Below, piece by piece: positions 19,213-28,711 of a stretch of DNA of 64,000 nt. The translations under genes were made by a program, and so were the position numbers. The notes beneath the pieces are model-generated. The model worked only from the letters and a program-made list of their open reading frames with translations, searched no databases and was not told where the DNA came from. Each line of letters starts with the position of its first letter. Position 1 is the first letter of the stretch. This stretch comes from Paraburkholderia youngii (GTDB lineage Bacteria > Pseudomonadota > Gammaproteobacteria > Burkholderiales > Burkholderiaceae), in NCBI RefSeq assembly GCF_013366925.1, contig NZ_JAALDK010000001.1:5640001-5704000 (forward strand). The letters run 5' to 3'.

Positions 19213-19754
19213 GCCGGCACCTTGTCGACGCCAGCCTGTGCGGCACGGCGGCGGAACAGCGGCGACGGGTCATCGACGGCGCCCTGGTACTGCACGGTGA
19301 AGTCGTCGAACGCCTTCAGCGCGTCGTTGATGTCCTTGTCCGCGCGCACCGCGAACGCGTCGAAGCCGCAGCGGAACATCAGCCTGACCTGGTCGCGCAG
19401 CACGTCGCCTATCGCGCGCAGTTCGCCCTTGTAGCCATAGCGCTCGCGCAGCAGACGGCCGATGCTGTAGCCGCGGCCGTCGCGGAACACCGGGAAGTCC
19501 ACGGCGATCACAGCGAGTTTGTCGAAGTCGCCGGCGAGGTCCGCCGGTTCGCTATCCGGCGCGAGCCACACGCCGATGTCGGCGGCGCCGCGCGCGGCGA
19601 GCAGCGCTTCACGCTCGGCCTGCCACAGCACCAGCGGCACGATGACCTTGCCGGCCGGCAGTTCGCTCACCGCCGGCAAAGCGCCGTCTTCCGCGGCACG
19701 CACGACGCTCCAGTCGTCGTTGACGATGTCGCGGTTCTTGATGATAGAAGCCAT
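19209..19754 (-). CDS. DUF934 domain protein of the sulfite reductase operon
   Basis: A 181-residue protein with the DUF934 pattern: KVIVPLVLWQAERE, IAVDFPVFRDGRGYSIGRLLRERYGYKGELRAIGDVLRDQ and FDAFAVRADKD. The family is almost always found between cysI and cysH in proteobacteria and probably assists sulfite reduction. Its exact role is not established. The start lies 22 bp after the cysI stop and its stop overlaps cysH. Confidence 0.88.
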   Translation of the reverse strand: MASIIKNRDIVNDDWSVVRAAEDGALPAVSELPAGKVIVPLVLWQAEREALLAARGAADIGVWLAPDSEPADLAGDFDKLAVIAVDFPVFRDGRGYSIGRLLRERYGYKGELRAIGDVLRDQVRLMFRCGFDAFAVRADKDINDALKAFDDFTVQYQGAVDDPSPLFRRRAAQAGVDKVPA

Positions 19755-19776
19755 CTGTTCAGTATCCTTTTCGCGG

Positions 19777-21456
19777 TTACGCGTGAGCCGGTTGACGCGC
19801 GGCGTACACGCGCTCCTTGAACGGCGTGATGCCGATGCGGGTGTACGTATCGATGAAACGCTCGCCTTCCTGGCGGTTTTCCACGAACGTATCGATCACC
19901 TTCGTCATCACGTCGGGCATTTCCTCGGCCGAGAATGACGGGCCGATCACGCGGCCAAGGTGAGCGCCGGTCGCGCCCGTGCCCTGCTCGCCGCCGAGCG
20001 TCACCTGGTACCACTCGGAGCCGTCCTTGTCGACGCCCAGAATGCCGATGTTGCCGACGTGATGGTGACCGCAAGCGTTGATGCAGCCCGAGATGTTCAG
20101 CGACACGTCGCCGAGATCGTACACGTAGTCCAGATCGTTGAAGCGTTCCTGGATCGCAAGCGCGATCGGGATCGACTTCGCATTCGCGAGCGAGCAGAAG
20201 TCACCGCCCGGGCACGAGATGATGTCGGTCAACAAGCCGATGTTCGGCGTCGCGAAACCCTGCGCCTTGGCCTTTTCCCACAGTGCGAACAGGTCGCGCT
20301 TCTTCACGTCGGCGAGAATCAGGTTCTGCTCGTGCGACACGCGGATCTGTCCGAACGAGTACTCGTCGGCCCAGTCGGCGACCGCTTCCATCTGCGCGTC
20401 GGTCGCGTCGCCCGGCGCGACCGTGGCCGGCTTCAGCGACAACGTGACCGAGGCGTAGCCCGCGACCTTGTGCGGACGCACGTTACGCTCGACCCAGCGT
20501 GCGAACGCGCGGTTTTCCAGCAGATGCTTTTCGAACGACGCATCGGTATCCGGCAGCTTGTCGTAAGCGGGCGGCGCGAAGTACTGCGACACGCGATCCA
20601 CTTCGGCCTGCGTCAGCGTCGACGGACCGTCCTTCAGGTGCTGCCACTCTTCCTCGACCTGCGCGGAGAACTTCTCCGGCGACAGCGCCTTCACCAGAAT
20701 CTTGATCCGCGCCTTGTACATGTTGTCGCGGCGGCCGTAGCGGTTGTACACACGCAGCACGGCCTCGCTGTAGGTCAGCAGATGCTGCCACGGCAGATCG
20801 CGGCGGATGATCGCGCCGACGATCGGCGTACGGCCGAGACCCCCGCCCGCCAGAATGTCGACCACCAGTTCGCCTTGCGCGTTCTTCTTCAGATACACGC
20901 CCATGTCGTGGATCTGCACGGCCGCGCGGTCTTCCTTCGAACCCGACACGGCGATCTTGAACTTACGCGGCAGCCACGCGAACTCGGGGTGGAACGTCGA
21001 CCATTGACGCAGGATTTCGGCCCACGGACGCGGATCGACGACTTCGTCGGGTGCGACGCCGGCGAATTGATCGGCGGTGATGTTGCGAATGCAGTTGCCC
21101 GAGGTCTGGATGCCGTGCATCTGCACGGCGGCGAGCTTGCGCAGGATTTCCGGCGTTTCTTCGAGCTTGATCCAGTTGTACTGGATGTTCGAGCGCGTGG
21201 AGAAATGGCCGTAGCCGCGGTCGTGTTCACGCGCGATCTGCGCGAGCACGCGCATCTGGTCGCTGCGCAGATTGCCGTACGGGATCGCGATGCGGTGCAT
21301 GTACGCGTGACGCTGGTAGTACAGGCCGTTCTGCAGACGCAGCGGGCGGAACTCCTCTTCGCTCAATTCGCCCGACAAGCGGCGGCGAACCTGATCGGCG
21401 TACTGCGCGACCCGTTCATCGACGATGGTCTGGTCGTACTGATCGTATTGGTACAT
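19777..21456 (-). CDS. cysI: sulfite reductase hemoprotein subunit
   Basis: A 559-residue siroheme/4Fe-4S nitrite/sulfite reductase-like protein that reduces sulfite to sulfide. The cluster ligands are seen in SCPGGDFCSLANAKSIPIA and NISGCINACGHHHVGNIG. Duplicated ferredoxin-like halves are evident. No CysJ flavoprotein is present nearby, so electrons may come from ferredoxin or an unlinked reductase. The ATG at 21456 gives MYQYDQYDQTIVDERV, the usual start. It is the first gene of the leftward operon, opposite cysB. Confidence 0.93.
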   Translation of the reverse strand: MYQYDQYDQTIVDERVAQYADQVRRRLSGELSEEEFRPLRLQNGLYYQRHAYMHRIAIPYGNLRSDQMRVLAQIAREHDRGYGHFSTRSNIQYNWIKLEETPEILRKLAAVQMHGIQTSGNCIRNITADQFAGVAPDEVVDPRPWAEILRQWSTFHPEFAWLPRKFKIAVSGSKEDRAAVQIHDMGVYLKKNAQGELVVDILAGGGLGRTPIVGAIIRRDLPWQHLLTYSEAVLRVYNRYGRRDNMYKARIKILVKALSPEKFSAQVEEEWQHLKDGPSTLTQAEVDRVSQYFAPPAYDKLPDTDASFEKHLLENRAFARWVERNVRPHKVAGYASVTLSLKPATVAPGDATDAQMEAVADWADEYSFGQIRVSHEQNLILADVKKRDLFALWEKAKAQGFATPNIGLLTDIISCPGGDFCSLANAKSIPIALAIQERFNDLDYVYDLGDVSLNISGCINACGHHHVGNIGILGVDKDGSEWYQVTLGGEQGTGATGAHLGRVIGPSFSAEEMPDVMTKVIDTFVENRQEGERFIDTYTRIGITPFKERVYAARQPAHA

Positions 21457-21699
21457 TCGGGGACCCCAATTTTTTTCGAAACTTGCGTGACACACGACGG
21501 TCCGGCGGCCGGCGCTCCGGTTCCGCCGCGGCTCGAATATCCGTGTTTGTCAGCTGTCGCAAGCAAGCGTTTAGACCCATCGCTCATTTGCTTATAACAA
21601 AAACAGATATCCATATTGAAAAAGATGGACAGATCGTAATAAACTCGCCTTATATTTCAAACGACTAAAAAATTCTTTTTATATGCGGCGAGGTTATAT
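21457..21699. promoter_or_regulatory. divergent control region, cysI operon / cysB
   Basis: This is a 243-bp spacer with a GC-rich half near cysI and a strikingly AT-rich half near cysB (from about 21585 on). The AT-rich half includes TTATAACAAAAACAG and runs of A/T up to the cysB start. It is the natural place for CysB binding and both promoters. No consensus operator can be fixed by eye. Confidence 0.45.
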
Positions 21700-22641
21700 A
21701 TGAACCTGCACCAATTCCGCTTCGTCCGCGAGGCTGTGCGGCAGAACTTCAACCTCACCGAAGCGGCCAAGGCGCTGTTTACGAGCCAGCCGGGGGTCTC
21801 GAAGGCGATCATCGAGCTGGAGGACGAACTCGGCGTCGAAATCTTCACCCGCCACGGCAAGCGCGTGCGTTCGCTGACCGAGCCGGGCCGCATCATATTG
21901 CAATCGATCGAAAAAATCCTGCAGGAAGTGGAAAGCCTGAAGCGGGTCGGCAAGGACTACGCGGCGCAGGATCAGGGCAACCTGACGATCGCCGCGACCC
22001 ACACGCAGGCGCGCTACTCGCTGCCGGCGGCGATCGCCGAGTTCAAGAAGCGCTTCCCGAAGGTCCACCTTTCGATTCTGCAAGGCAGCCCGACCCAGGT
22101 CGCCGAAATGGTGCTGCACGACCAGGCCGACCTCGCGATCGCGACCGAGGCGATCTCGAACTACAAGGATCTGGTGTCGCTGCCCTGCTTCCAGTGGCAC
22201 CACGTCGCAGTGATGCAGCCCGACCATCCGCTGCTCGAGCGCAAGCTGCTGTCGCTCGACGACCTGACCCAGTACCCATTGATTACGTACGACAACGCGT
22301 TCGCCGGCCGCACCAAGATCAACGAGGCGTTCCGCCTGCGCGGGCTGCATCCGGACATCGTGCTCGAGGCGATCGACGCCGACGTGATCAAGACCTACGT
22401 CGAGCTGGGCCTCGGCGTCGGCATCATGGCCGACATCGCGTTCAACGGCGAGCGCGACCGCCATTTGCGCGCGATGCCGGTCGGCCATCTGTTCGGCAGC
22501 AACGTGACCCGCGTCGCGCTGAAACAGGGCGCGTATCTGCGCAGCTACGTGTACACGCTGGTCGAGCTGCTGTCGCCGAGCCTGAACCGCAAGCTGATCG
22601 AGCAGGCGCTGAAGGGCGAACACGAAACCTATGAGCTTTGA
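21700..22641 (+). CDS. cysB: CysB-family LysR regulator
   Basis: A 313-residue LysR protein with the CysB-type N-terminus MNLHQFRFVREAVRQNFNLTEAAKALFTSQPGVSKAIIELEDELG and the effector-domain stretch TIAATHTQARYSLP. CysB activates sulfate-assimilation genes under sulfur limitation with acetylserine as inducer. Position opposite cysI strongly supports that job. A paralogue such as Cbl or SsuR is the main alternative. Confidence 0.9.
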   Translation: MNLHQFRFVREAVRQNFNLTEAAKALFTSQPGVSKAIIELEDELGVEIFTRHGKRVRSLTEPGRIILQSIEKILQEVESLKRVGKDYAAQDQGNLTIAATHTQARYSLPAAIAEFKKRFPKVHLSILQGSPTQVAEMVLHDQADLAIATEAISNYKDLVSLPCFQWHHVAVMQPDHPLLERKLLSLDDLTQYPLITYDNAFAGRTKINEAFRLRGLHPDIVLEAIDADVIKTYVELGLGVGIMADIAFNGERDRHLRAMPVGHLFGSNVTRVALKQGAYLRSYVYTLVELLSPSLNRKLIEQALKGEHETYEL

Positions 22642-22692
22642 ACCGCTTTCATACCGCTTCCATACCGCCCTTTCGCTACGGAGACACTTCTG

Positions 22693-23862
22693 ATGAAGTT
22701 GCATAACAATAATGTGCGCAACACCCTGCGCGGCCTCGCGGCCGCGGCGCTGCTCGTCGCCGGCGCGGCGCACGCCGACCTGAAAGTCGGCATCGATCTG
22801 TCGAACACCGGGCCGGCCGCCGTGATCGGCATCACCAGCAAGAACGCGATGCTGATGTGGCCGCAGACGATCGCCGGCCAGAAAGCCGACTACATTTTCC
22901 TCGACGACGCGTCCGACCCCGGCAACGCGGTGCGCAACATTCGCAAGCTGATCAACGAGGACCACGTCGATGTAGTCGTCGGCCCGAACATCACGCCGGC
23001 CGCGATGGCCGCGCTCGATCCGGTCGCCGACAGCCAGACGCCGATGATCACGCTGATCGGCTCGGCGAGCGTCGTCGAACCGCAGGAAGGCAAGAAGGTC
23101 TGGGCGTATAAGATGGCGCAGACCGACAGCGCGATGGCCGATGTGATGACGCGCTACATGTCGAATCACAACGTGAAAACGGTCGGCTTCATCGGTTTCG
23201 CGGACGGCTACGGTGAAAGCTGGCTCAACGAGTTCAGCAAGTTCGCGGCGCTGCGGCATATCCAGTTGGTCGCGACCGAGCGTTACAACCGCACCGACGC
23301 GAGCGTGACCGGCCAGATCCTGAAGCTGATGGCCGCGAAGCCCGACGCGATCCTGATCGCCGGCGCGGGCACGCCGACGGTGCTGCCGCAGCGCACGCTG
23401 ATCGAGCGCGGCTACAAGGGGCCGATTTATCAGACGCATGGCATCGCGACGCCGGAGTTCATCAAGCTCGGCGGTAAAGACGTGGAAGGCACGCTGTTCC
23501 CGACGCAGCCAGTCGTCGTTGCGCGCACGCTGCCGGCCGATCATCCGTCGAAGAAGGCGGCGCTCGCGTTCGTCGACGCGTACGAAGCGAAGTACGGCCC
23601 CGGCAGCGTCACGCAGTTCGCGGGCGATGCGGCCGGCGTGTACCCGCGCCTGCAGGACGCCGTCGCGCGCGCGTTGAAGACCGCGCAGCCGGGCACGCCG
23701 GCGTTTCGCGTCGCGTTGCGCGATGAGCTCGAGCACGCGCATGAGCTGGTGGTGCCGAACGGGGTCGTCAATACGAGCCCGAAAGATCACGTCGGTCTCG
23801 ATCAGCGCGCTAGCGTGATGGGTACCATCAAGAATGGTAAGTTCGTTTATCTGAGCCAGTAA
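22693..23862 (+). CDS. branched-chain-type ABC transporter substrate-binding protein, orphan
   Basis: A 389-residue periplasmic type I binding protein. It has a signal peptide (about 1-29, ending AHA) and the mature start DLKVGIDLSNTGPAAVIG. The receptor-ligand fold motifs FLDDASDPGNAVRNIRKLINED and VVGPNITPAAMAAL resemble LivJ/LivK. No permease or ATPase gene is adjacent, so it either uses remote partners or has a sensory role. It lies 51 bp after cysB in the same direction, which hints at, but does not prove, a sulfur-containing ligand. The ligand is unknown. Confidence 0.82.
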   Translation: MKLHNNNVRNTLRGLAAAALLVAGAAHADLKVGIDLSNTGPAAVIGITSKNAMLMWPQTIAGQKADYIFLDDASDPGNAVRNIRKLINEDHVDVVVGPNITPAAMAALDPVADSQTPMITLIGSASVVEPQEGKKVWAYKMAQTDSAMADVMTRYMSNHNVKTVGFIGFADGYGESWLNEFSKFAALRHIQLVATERYNRTDASVTGQILKLMAAKPDAILIAGAGTPTVLPQRTLIERGYKGPIYQTHGIATPEFIKLGGKDVEGTLFPTQPVVVARTLPADHPSKKAALAFVDAYEAKYGPGSVTQFAGDAAGVYPRLQDAVARALKTAQPGTPAFRVALRDELEHAHELVVPNGVVNTSPKDHVGLDQRASVMGTIKNGKFVYLSQ

Positions 23863-23918
23863 TCCGGCAGCGGGGCGTCGATGACGCTCCGCCTTTCGAT
23901 AGAACTACGGGAGGCAAG

Positions 23919-24329
23919 ATGGCCACCGCTTCAATCGCAGAGAACGCCAGCACTGGCATCGTCACCGTTCCAAGCGCCTACGCGGGCAGCGCGACGGCCG
24001 AGCGTCTGCAAACCATCATTCTGGAGCGCGGACTGACCGTTTTCGCGTGCATCGATTTCAGCGGCGACGCTGAGCGCGCGGGACTGACGATGCCGTTCAG
24101 CCAGCTCCTGATCTTCGGCAATCCCAAAGCCGGCACACCGTTGATGCAACTCGCGCCGACCGCCGCGCTCGATCTTCCCCTGAAGGTGCTCGTATGGGAA
24201 GACGCGGACGGCCGCGCGTGGCTATCCTTCAACTCGACGGCCTATCTTCGCGAACGTCACGGTCTGCCGGACGACTTGATGAAGCCGGTGAGCGGTGTGG
24301 CCGCCCTCGTGGATGCGGCCGCGCGGTAA
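23919..24329 (+). CDS. DUF302 domain-containing protein
   Basis: A 136-residue cytosolic protein with the DUF302 pattern: [64 protein letters not shown] and YLRERHGLP. The family is widespread and functionally unassigned; structures show a small alpha/beta fold. GGGAGG lies just before the ATG. It precedes the ParA gene without obvious functional connection. Confidence 0.86.
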   Translation: MATASIAENASTGIVTVPSAYAGSATAERLQTIILERGLTVFACIDFSGDAERAGLTMPFSQLLIFGNPKAGTPLMQLAPTAALDLPLKVLVWEDADGRAWLSFNSTAYLRERHGLPDDLMKPVSGVAALVDAAAR

Positions 24330-24426
24330 AGCGTCGAACGGTCACGAACAACCCATCGAAATCTTCGCCGTCACGCGACTCAGGTATGCTGGGCCCTTTG
24401 TAACCGCTTCCGTTCAAGGGGAGATC

Positions 24427-25191
24427 ATGCGGCGCGTTGTATTCAATCAGAAAGGTGGCGTGGGCAAATCGACCATCGTCTGCAACCTGGCGGCCATCAG
24501 CGCGAGCGAAGGGCTGCGCACGCTGGTGATCGACCTCGATGCCCAGGCGAATTCGACCCAGTATCTGCTCGGTCCGCAGGCGAGCGAAGTCCACCCCACT
24601 GTCGCAGGCTTCTTCGAAACCGCGCTCGGCTTCAGCTTCAAGCCCGTGGAAGCGACCTCGTACATCCATCCGACGCGCTTCGAGAATCTGGACGTGATGC
24701 CCGCCCATCCCGATCTCGACACGCTGCACGGCAAGCTCGAATCGCGCTACAAGATCTACAAGCTGCGCGACGCGCTGAATGAACTCGCGATGTACGACGC
24801 GATTTACATCGACACGCCGCCCGCGCTCAACTTCTACACACGCTCGGCGCTGATCGCCGTCGAGCGTTGTCTGATTCCTTTCGACTGCGACGACTTCTCG
24901 CGTCGCGCGCTCTACACGCTGCTCGAAAACGTCAAGGAGATCCAGCAGGATCACAACGACGCGCTGCAGGTGGAAGGCATCGTCATCAACCAGTTCCAGC
25001 CGCGCGCAAGCCTGCCGCAGAAGCTCGTCGACGAACTGATCGGCGAAGGCTTGCCGGTGCTGGGGTCGCGCTTGTCATCGTCGGTGAAGATCCGTGAGTC
25101 GCATCAGTTGGCGACGCCCGTCATTCATCTCGATCCGGGGCATAAGCTCGCGCAGGAGTATCGGGCGTTGCATCGCGAATTGAGCGAGTAA
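24427..25191 (+). CDS. orphan ParA/MinD-family ATPase
   Basis: A 254-residue deviant Walker-A ATPase. KGGVGKST is at residues 9-16. [16 protein letters not shown] and [16 protein letters not shown] supply the other switch regions. Such proteins position cargo (plasmids, chemoreceptors, cell-wall or storage complexes) by gradient oscillation. No parB or parS-like repeat is adjacent, so the cargo is unknown. The ATG at 24427 has GGGGAG upstream; longer in-frame starts overlap the DUF302 gene and lack similarity. Confidence 0.88.
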   Translation: MRRVVFNQKGGVGKSTIVCNLAAISASEGLRTLVIDLDAQANSTQYLLGPQASEVHPTVAGFFETALGFSFKPVEATSYIHPTRFENLDVMPAHPDLDTLHGKLESRYKIYKLRDALNELAMYDAIYIDTPPALNFYTRSALIAVERCLIPFDCDDFSRRALYTLLENVKEIQQDHNDALQVEGIVINQFQPRASLPQKLVDELIGEGLPVLGSRLSSSVKIRESHQLATPVIHLDPGHKLAQEYRALHRELSE

Positions 25192-25203
25192 GCCCGAGCG
25201 ACG

Positions 25204-25968
25204 TCATTGCCCCAGCGATCTCAGCAGCCGCGCGAGGTTTTGCGGCTCGATATGAATGATCCCGCCTCGCGGACTGTCGATGTCCGCGATCAGCGTCAGC
25301 GACAGAGCAACCGTAACGGGCAGCACGATAATCAGGATGCCTCGTCGCACGCTGCCTCTCGCTCCATAACCTTGCACGACGCACGCAAATAGTCCGATCA
25401 CGATCATCAGCGTCCACGCGCCCAGCGGAATCCGGTTCAACAACGCCGCCTGGGAATAGTCCTGCGAATTGAGGACGTCGTTCATGCCGGTCATCACGAC
25501 GGCGCCGATCGGCGTCGGCTGGTCCCTCGCGACCTGTGCCGCGAGGCGCCAAAGTGCGGCCTGAGACTTCGCGGTGTCTGCCTCGATGCGAGCGATTTCC
25601 TGCGCATCTCGGGTTTGAAAATGCGCGAGTCTCAATTGCGCGTAATGCGTCAATTCAGCCTTGATCTGCGCGCTGACGGGCGGCGCGACCACATCGGCCC
25701 GGGCGTACTCGGTTCCGATCGCGTTCGCTTCGTTTTCCTCCAGGTTCTTGCGCTGATCGTAGCGATTGACCGCCATCGACAGATTGAAGCCGATCAGCAG
25801 CGCGAGCAACGTCAACGTCGACGTCTCCACGATCGTGAAATCTTCGCGCTCCTCGCTCTTCAATGCGAAAACGCGGCGCAGCGCCAATGCGCCAAAAGTG
25901 ATCGCGCCGACGAACGCGCCCAGCAGTACCACGAACAGCGTGCCAGGATGATCGACGAATGCTTGCAT
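25204..25968 (-). CDS. DUF4239 (bestrophin-like) membrane protein
   Basis: A 254-residue inner-membrane protein with helices at about 10-32, 48-65, 185-205 and 212-232. It carries the conserved LTLLALLIGFNLSMAVNRYDQRKNLEENEANAIGTEYARAD segment of the DUF4239 family and a soluble helical region between. Bestrophins are anion channels, but a channel role for this family is only proposed. It is convergent with the parA gene (12-bp gap). Confidence 0.82.
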   Translation of the reverse strand: MQAFVDHPGTLFVVLLGAFVGAITFGALALRRVFALKSEEREDFTIVETSTLTLLALLIGFNLSMAVNRYDQRKNLEENEANAIGTEYARADVVAPPVSAQIKAELTHYAQLRLAHFQTRDAQEIARIEADTAKSQAALWRLAAQVARDQPTPIGAVVMTGMNDVLNSQDYSQAALLNRIPLGAWTLMIVIGLFACVVQGYGARGSVRRGILIIVLPVTVALSLTLIADIDSPRGGIIHIEPQNLARLLRSLGQ

Positions 25969-26125
25969 GCAATGCCTCCGTTGCGGACATCCGCGTGAGA
26001 CGCGGTAGCTCGGGGCTGAGCGGGTCTAGGTTCATCGCGTGTTTTCGTCCGTTGGCGCCATCCGCACACCGTCAGCAAAATTGTTAAAGTAACGCTCTCG
26101 TCAATCAGCAGCCGCAGTCCCCATC

Positions 26126-26386
26126 ATGCGCACCACCCGAGCCATCCACGCCGTCGAGCGCCTGAAAACGCGCACCGGCAACCCGCGCTTCGCCGCGATC
26201 AGCCTGTCCGGCGGCCTGTTCTATCTGGTGGACAAATCGACCGGAGTCGACCAGAAGGTATCCGACCCGCTGACGCTCGACGACTTCGTCAAGTTCGTCG
26301 ACGCCTACGGCCCGCAGAAACCGCGCAAGGCCAGCAAGCTCGATATCGCGTTCGAAGCGCAGATCAAGAAAAGCAAGGGCGGTTGA
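26126..26386 (+). CDS. small uncharacterised protein
   Basis: An 86-residue protein I do not recognise. It starts MRTTRAIHAVERLKTRTGNPRF and ends in a lysine-rich tail (QIKKSKGG). Mixed alpha/beta character (ISLSGGLFYLVDKSTG, then LTLDDFVKFVDAYG) and codon use like its neighbours suggest a real gene. It has its own upstream spacer and faces the convergent sugar operon. No signal peptide or membrane segment is seen. Confidence 0.65.
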   Translation: MRTTRAIHAVERLKTRTGNPRFAAISLSGGLFYLVDKSTGVDQKVSDPLTLDDFVKFVDAYGPQKPRKASKLDIAFEAQIKKSKGG

Positions 26387-26425
26387 CGCTCCAGCTTCGC
26401 CGACCTGGCGCTTCGTTGCGATGCT

Positions 26426-27577
26426 TTACGCCCCTTCGATGTCCACCCACCGCCCGTCCGCCGCACTGCTTTTCAGCACCGCCTCGATAAACCGCAATCC
26501 GTCGACGCCATCATCGACCGTCGTCAACAACAGGCTTTCCGCCGGCGGTGCGCGGCCTTCGTTCAGTGCATCGATCTGCAACGCCGCATCTTTGTACAAC
26601 TGCGCGAACGCTTCCAGATAGCCTTCCGGATGCCCGGCCGGCACGCGCGTCGCATGCGCGGCAACCGCACTTTTCACACGCGCGCGTGTCAATCGTTCGG
26701 CAGCGCCGCCCAGCGGCGTGAACCACAACGCGTTCGGCTCCTCCTGATCGAACGCGAGCCCCGCCTTCGTGCCATACACGCGCAAGCGCAGCGCGTTCTC
26801 CGCGCCGCTCGCCACCTGGCTCGCCCACAACATGCCGCGCGCGCCGTTCGCATAACGCAGCATCGCCTGCACGTGATCGTCGATACGACGCCCCGGCACG
26901 AACGTGTGCAGCTCGGCCGACAGCGCGCGCGGCATCGTCCCCGTCACGAAAGCGGCCAGCTGATACGCGTGCGTGCCGATATCGCCGAGGCACCCGGCCG
27001 GCCCCGCCAAGGCCGGATCGGTACGCCAGCCCGCCTGCTTGTTGGCGCCGCCCGTTTCGAGCGGCTCGGCGAGCCAGTCCTGCGCATACTCGACCTGCAC
27101 GACGCGTATCTCGCCCAGCTCGCCACGTTCGACCAGTTCGCGCGCATGCCGCACCAGCGGGTAGCCCGAATAGGTATGCGTCACCGCAAACAGCCGCTTT
27201 GATGACTGCGCGAGCTTCGCGAGCGCTTCGCCTTCGGCGAGCGAGACCGCGAGCGGCTTGTCGCAGATCACGTGGATGCCCGCTTCGAGAAATGCCGTCG
27301 CGACCGGCGCGTGCAGATGATTGGGCGTGACGATCGCGACCGCGTCGATGCCGTCGTCGCGCGCGGCCTCGGCGCGCGCCATCTCGCGCCAGTCCGCGTA
27401 GCTTCGCGCGATGCCCGCTTCGACGGCGCTCGCCCGCGCGCGCTCAGGATCGGACGACAAAGCGCCCGCCACCAGTTCGAAGCGATCGTCGAGCCGCGCG
27501 GCGATCCGGTGCACCGCGCCGATGAACGCGCCCTGCCCGCCGCCGACCATGCCCAGCCTGAGCCTTCTTCGCTGCAT
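26426..27577 (-). CDS. Gfo/Idh/MocA family sugar oxidoreductase
   Basis: A 383-residue NAD(P)-dependent dehydrogenase. The N-terminal Rossmann motif is [21 protein letters not shown]. The family EKP-like motif appears as [16 protein letters not shown], and [16 protein letters not shown] supplies the catalytic lysine/histidine region. The ATG at 27577 has GGGAG at good spacing; an ATG at 27592 is an alternative. It is the last gene of the sugar ABC operon, 16 bp after the isomerase gene, and probably oxidises the imported sugar or polyol. The substrate is unknown; inositol-like or 3-keto sugars are candidates. Confidence 0.87.
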   Translation of the reverse strand: MQRRRLRLGMVGGGQGAFIGAVHRIAARLDDRFELVAGALSSDPERARASAVEAGIARSYADWREMARAEAARDDGIDAVAIVTPNHLHAPVATAFLEAGIHVICDKPLAVSLAEGEALAKLAQSSKRLFAVTHTYSGYPLVRHARELVERGELGEIRVVQVEYAQDWLAEPLETGGANKQAGWRTDPALAGPAGCLGDIGTHAYQLAAFVTGTMPRALSAELHTFVPGRRIDDHVQAMLRYANGARGMLWASQVASGAENALRLRVYGTKAGLAFDQEEPNALWFTPLGGAAERLTRARVKSAVAAHATRVPAGHPEGYLEAFAQLYKDAALQIDALNEGRAPPAESLLLTTVDDGVDGLRFIEAVLKSSAADGRWVDIEGA

Positions 27578-27593
27578 CGTTTGCGCTCCCATG

Positions 27594-28643
27594 TCAGATG
27601 CCCAGCACGCTCTTCAACTGCGCGATATCGACACCGCTGCCCGCGAAGTCATCGAATGCACGCTCGGCCACGCGGATGATGTGCCGACGAATGAACTCCG
27701 CGCCTTCGCGCGCGCCGTCGTGCGGATGCTTCAACGCGCATTCCCATTCGAGCACGGCCCAGCCCGGAAAATCGAACTGCGCCATCTTCGAGAAGATCGC
27801 GCCGAAGTCGATCTGCCCATCGCCGAGCGAACGAAAGCGCCCCGCGCGTTCGACCCAGCCGCTATACCCGCCGTATACGCCCTGCTTGCCGGTGGGACGG
27901 AACTCCGCGTCCTTCACATGAAACGCCTTGATGCGCTCGTGATAGATATCGATGAACGCGAGATAGTCGAGCTGCTGCAGCACGAAATGGCTCGGGTCGT
28001 ACAGGATGTTCGCGCGCGAATGCTGTTTGACCGCCGCGAGAAAGCGCTCGAACGTCACGCCGTCGTGCAGGTCTTCGCCCGGATGCAGTTCGTAGCAGAC
28101 GTCGACGCCGGCCGCGTCGAACGCATCGAGAATCGGCGTCCAGCGGCGCGCGAGTTCGTCGAACGCAGTTTCGACGAGACCGGCCGGCCGCTGCGGCCAA
28201 GGGTAGATATACGGCCACGCGAGCGCCCCCGAAAACGACACATGCGTGCTCAGGCCCAAGCGACGCGACGCCTGCGCCGCGAGCTTCATCTGCGCGATCG
28301 CCCACTCGGTGCGCGCCGCCGGCTTGCCGCGCACGTGCGGCGCGGCGAAGCCGTCGAACAGCGTGTCGTATGCCGGATGCACGGCGACCAGTTGGCCCTG
28401 CAGATGCGTCGATAGTTCGGTGATCGCGACGCCCGCGTTGTCGACCGTCTCGCGCAGTTCGTCGCAGTACGCGTCGCTCGCGGCCGCTTTCTCGAGATCG
28501 ATCAGGCGCGGGTCGCACGGCACCTGGATGCCCTTGAAGCCGAGACACGCGGCCCAATCGGCGAGATGCGCGAGGTTATCGAACGGCACGTCGTCGCCCA
28601 TGAACTGCGCGAGAAAAATCGCCGGCCCTTTGATGGTTTTCAT
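27594..28643 (-). CDS. sugar phosphate isomerase/epimerase (xylose isomerase-like TIM barrel)
   Basis: A 349-residue AP-endonuclease-2-like TIM barrel. It shows the metal-site pattern of the family: CYELHPGEDLHDGVTFERFL, NILYDPSHFVLQQLDYLAFIDIYHERIKAFHVKDAEF and WAVLEWECA. Members isomerise, epimerise or dehydrate sugars and inosose. The start at 28643 has AGGAA upstream. It lies between the binding-protein gene and the dehydrogenase in one leftward operon. Confidence 0.85.
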   Translation of the reverse strand: MKTIKGPAIFLAQFMGDDVPFDNLAHLADWAACLGFKGIQVPCDPRLIDLEKAAASDAYCDELRETVDNAGVAITELSTHLQGQLVAVHPAYDTLFDGFAAPHVRGKPAARTEWAIAQMKLAAQASRRLGLSTHVSFSGALAWPYIYPWPQRPAGLVETAFDELARRWTPILDAFDAAGVDVCYELHPGEDLHDGVTFERFLAAVKQHSRANILYDPSHFVLQQLDYLAFIDIYHERIKAFHVKDAEFRPTGKQGVYGGYSGWVERAGRFRSLGDGQIDFGAIFSKMAQFDFPGWAVLEWECALKHPHDGAREGAEFIRRHIIRVAERAFDDFAGSGVDIAQLKSVLGI

Positions 28644-28711
28644 CTTTACGGTTCCTCGAACGTTGCGCGCGGGCCGCACCCGCGCGCGTTAGACGATGCT
28701 CGGAGCGCCGC

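Noticed and set aside
16015..19434. An open frame of over 1100 codons on the plus strand across the cys genes
   Set aside because: It is exactly antisense to cysN, cysD and cysH, is arginine/histidine-rich and lacks any domain. This is a by-product of GC-rich codon use. The same reasoning removes long antisense frames over btuB, ilvD, pepA, lptG and the MCP gene.
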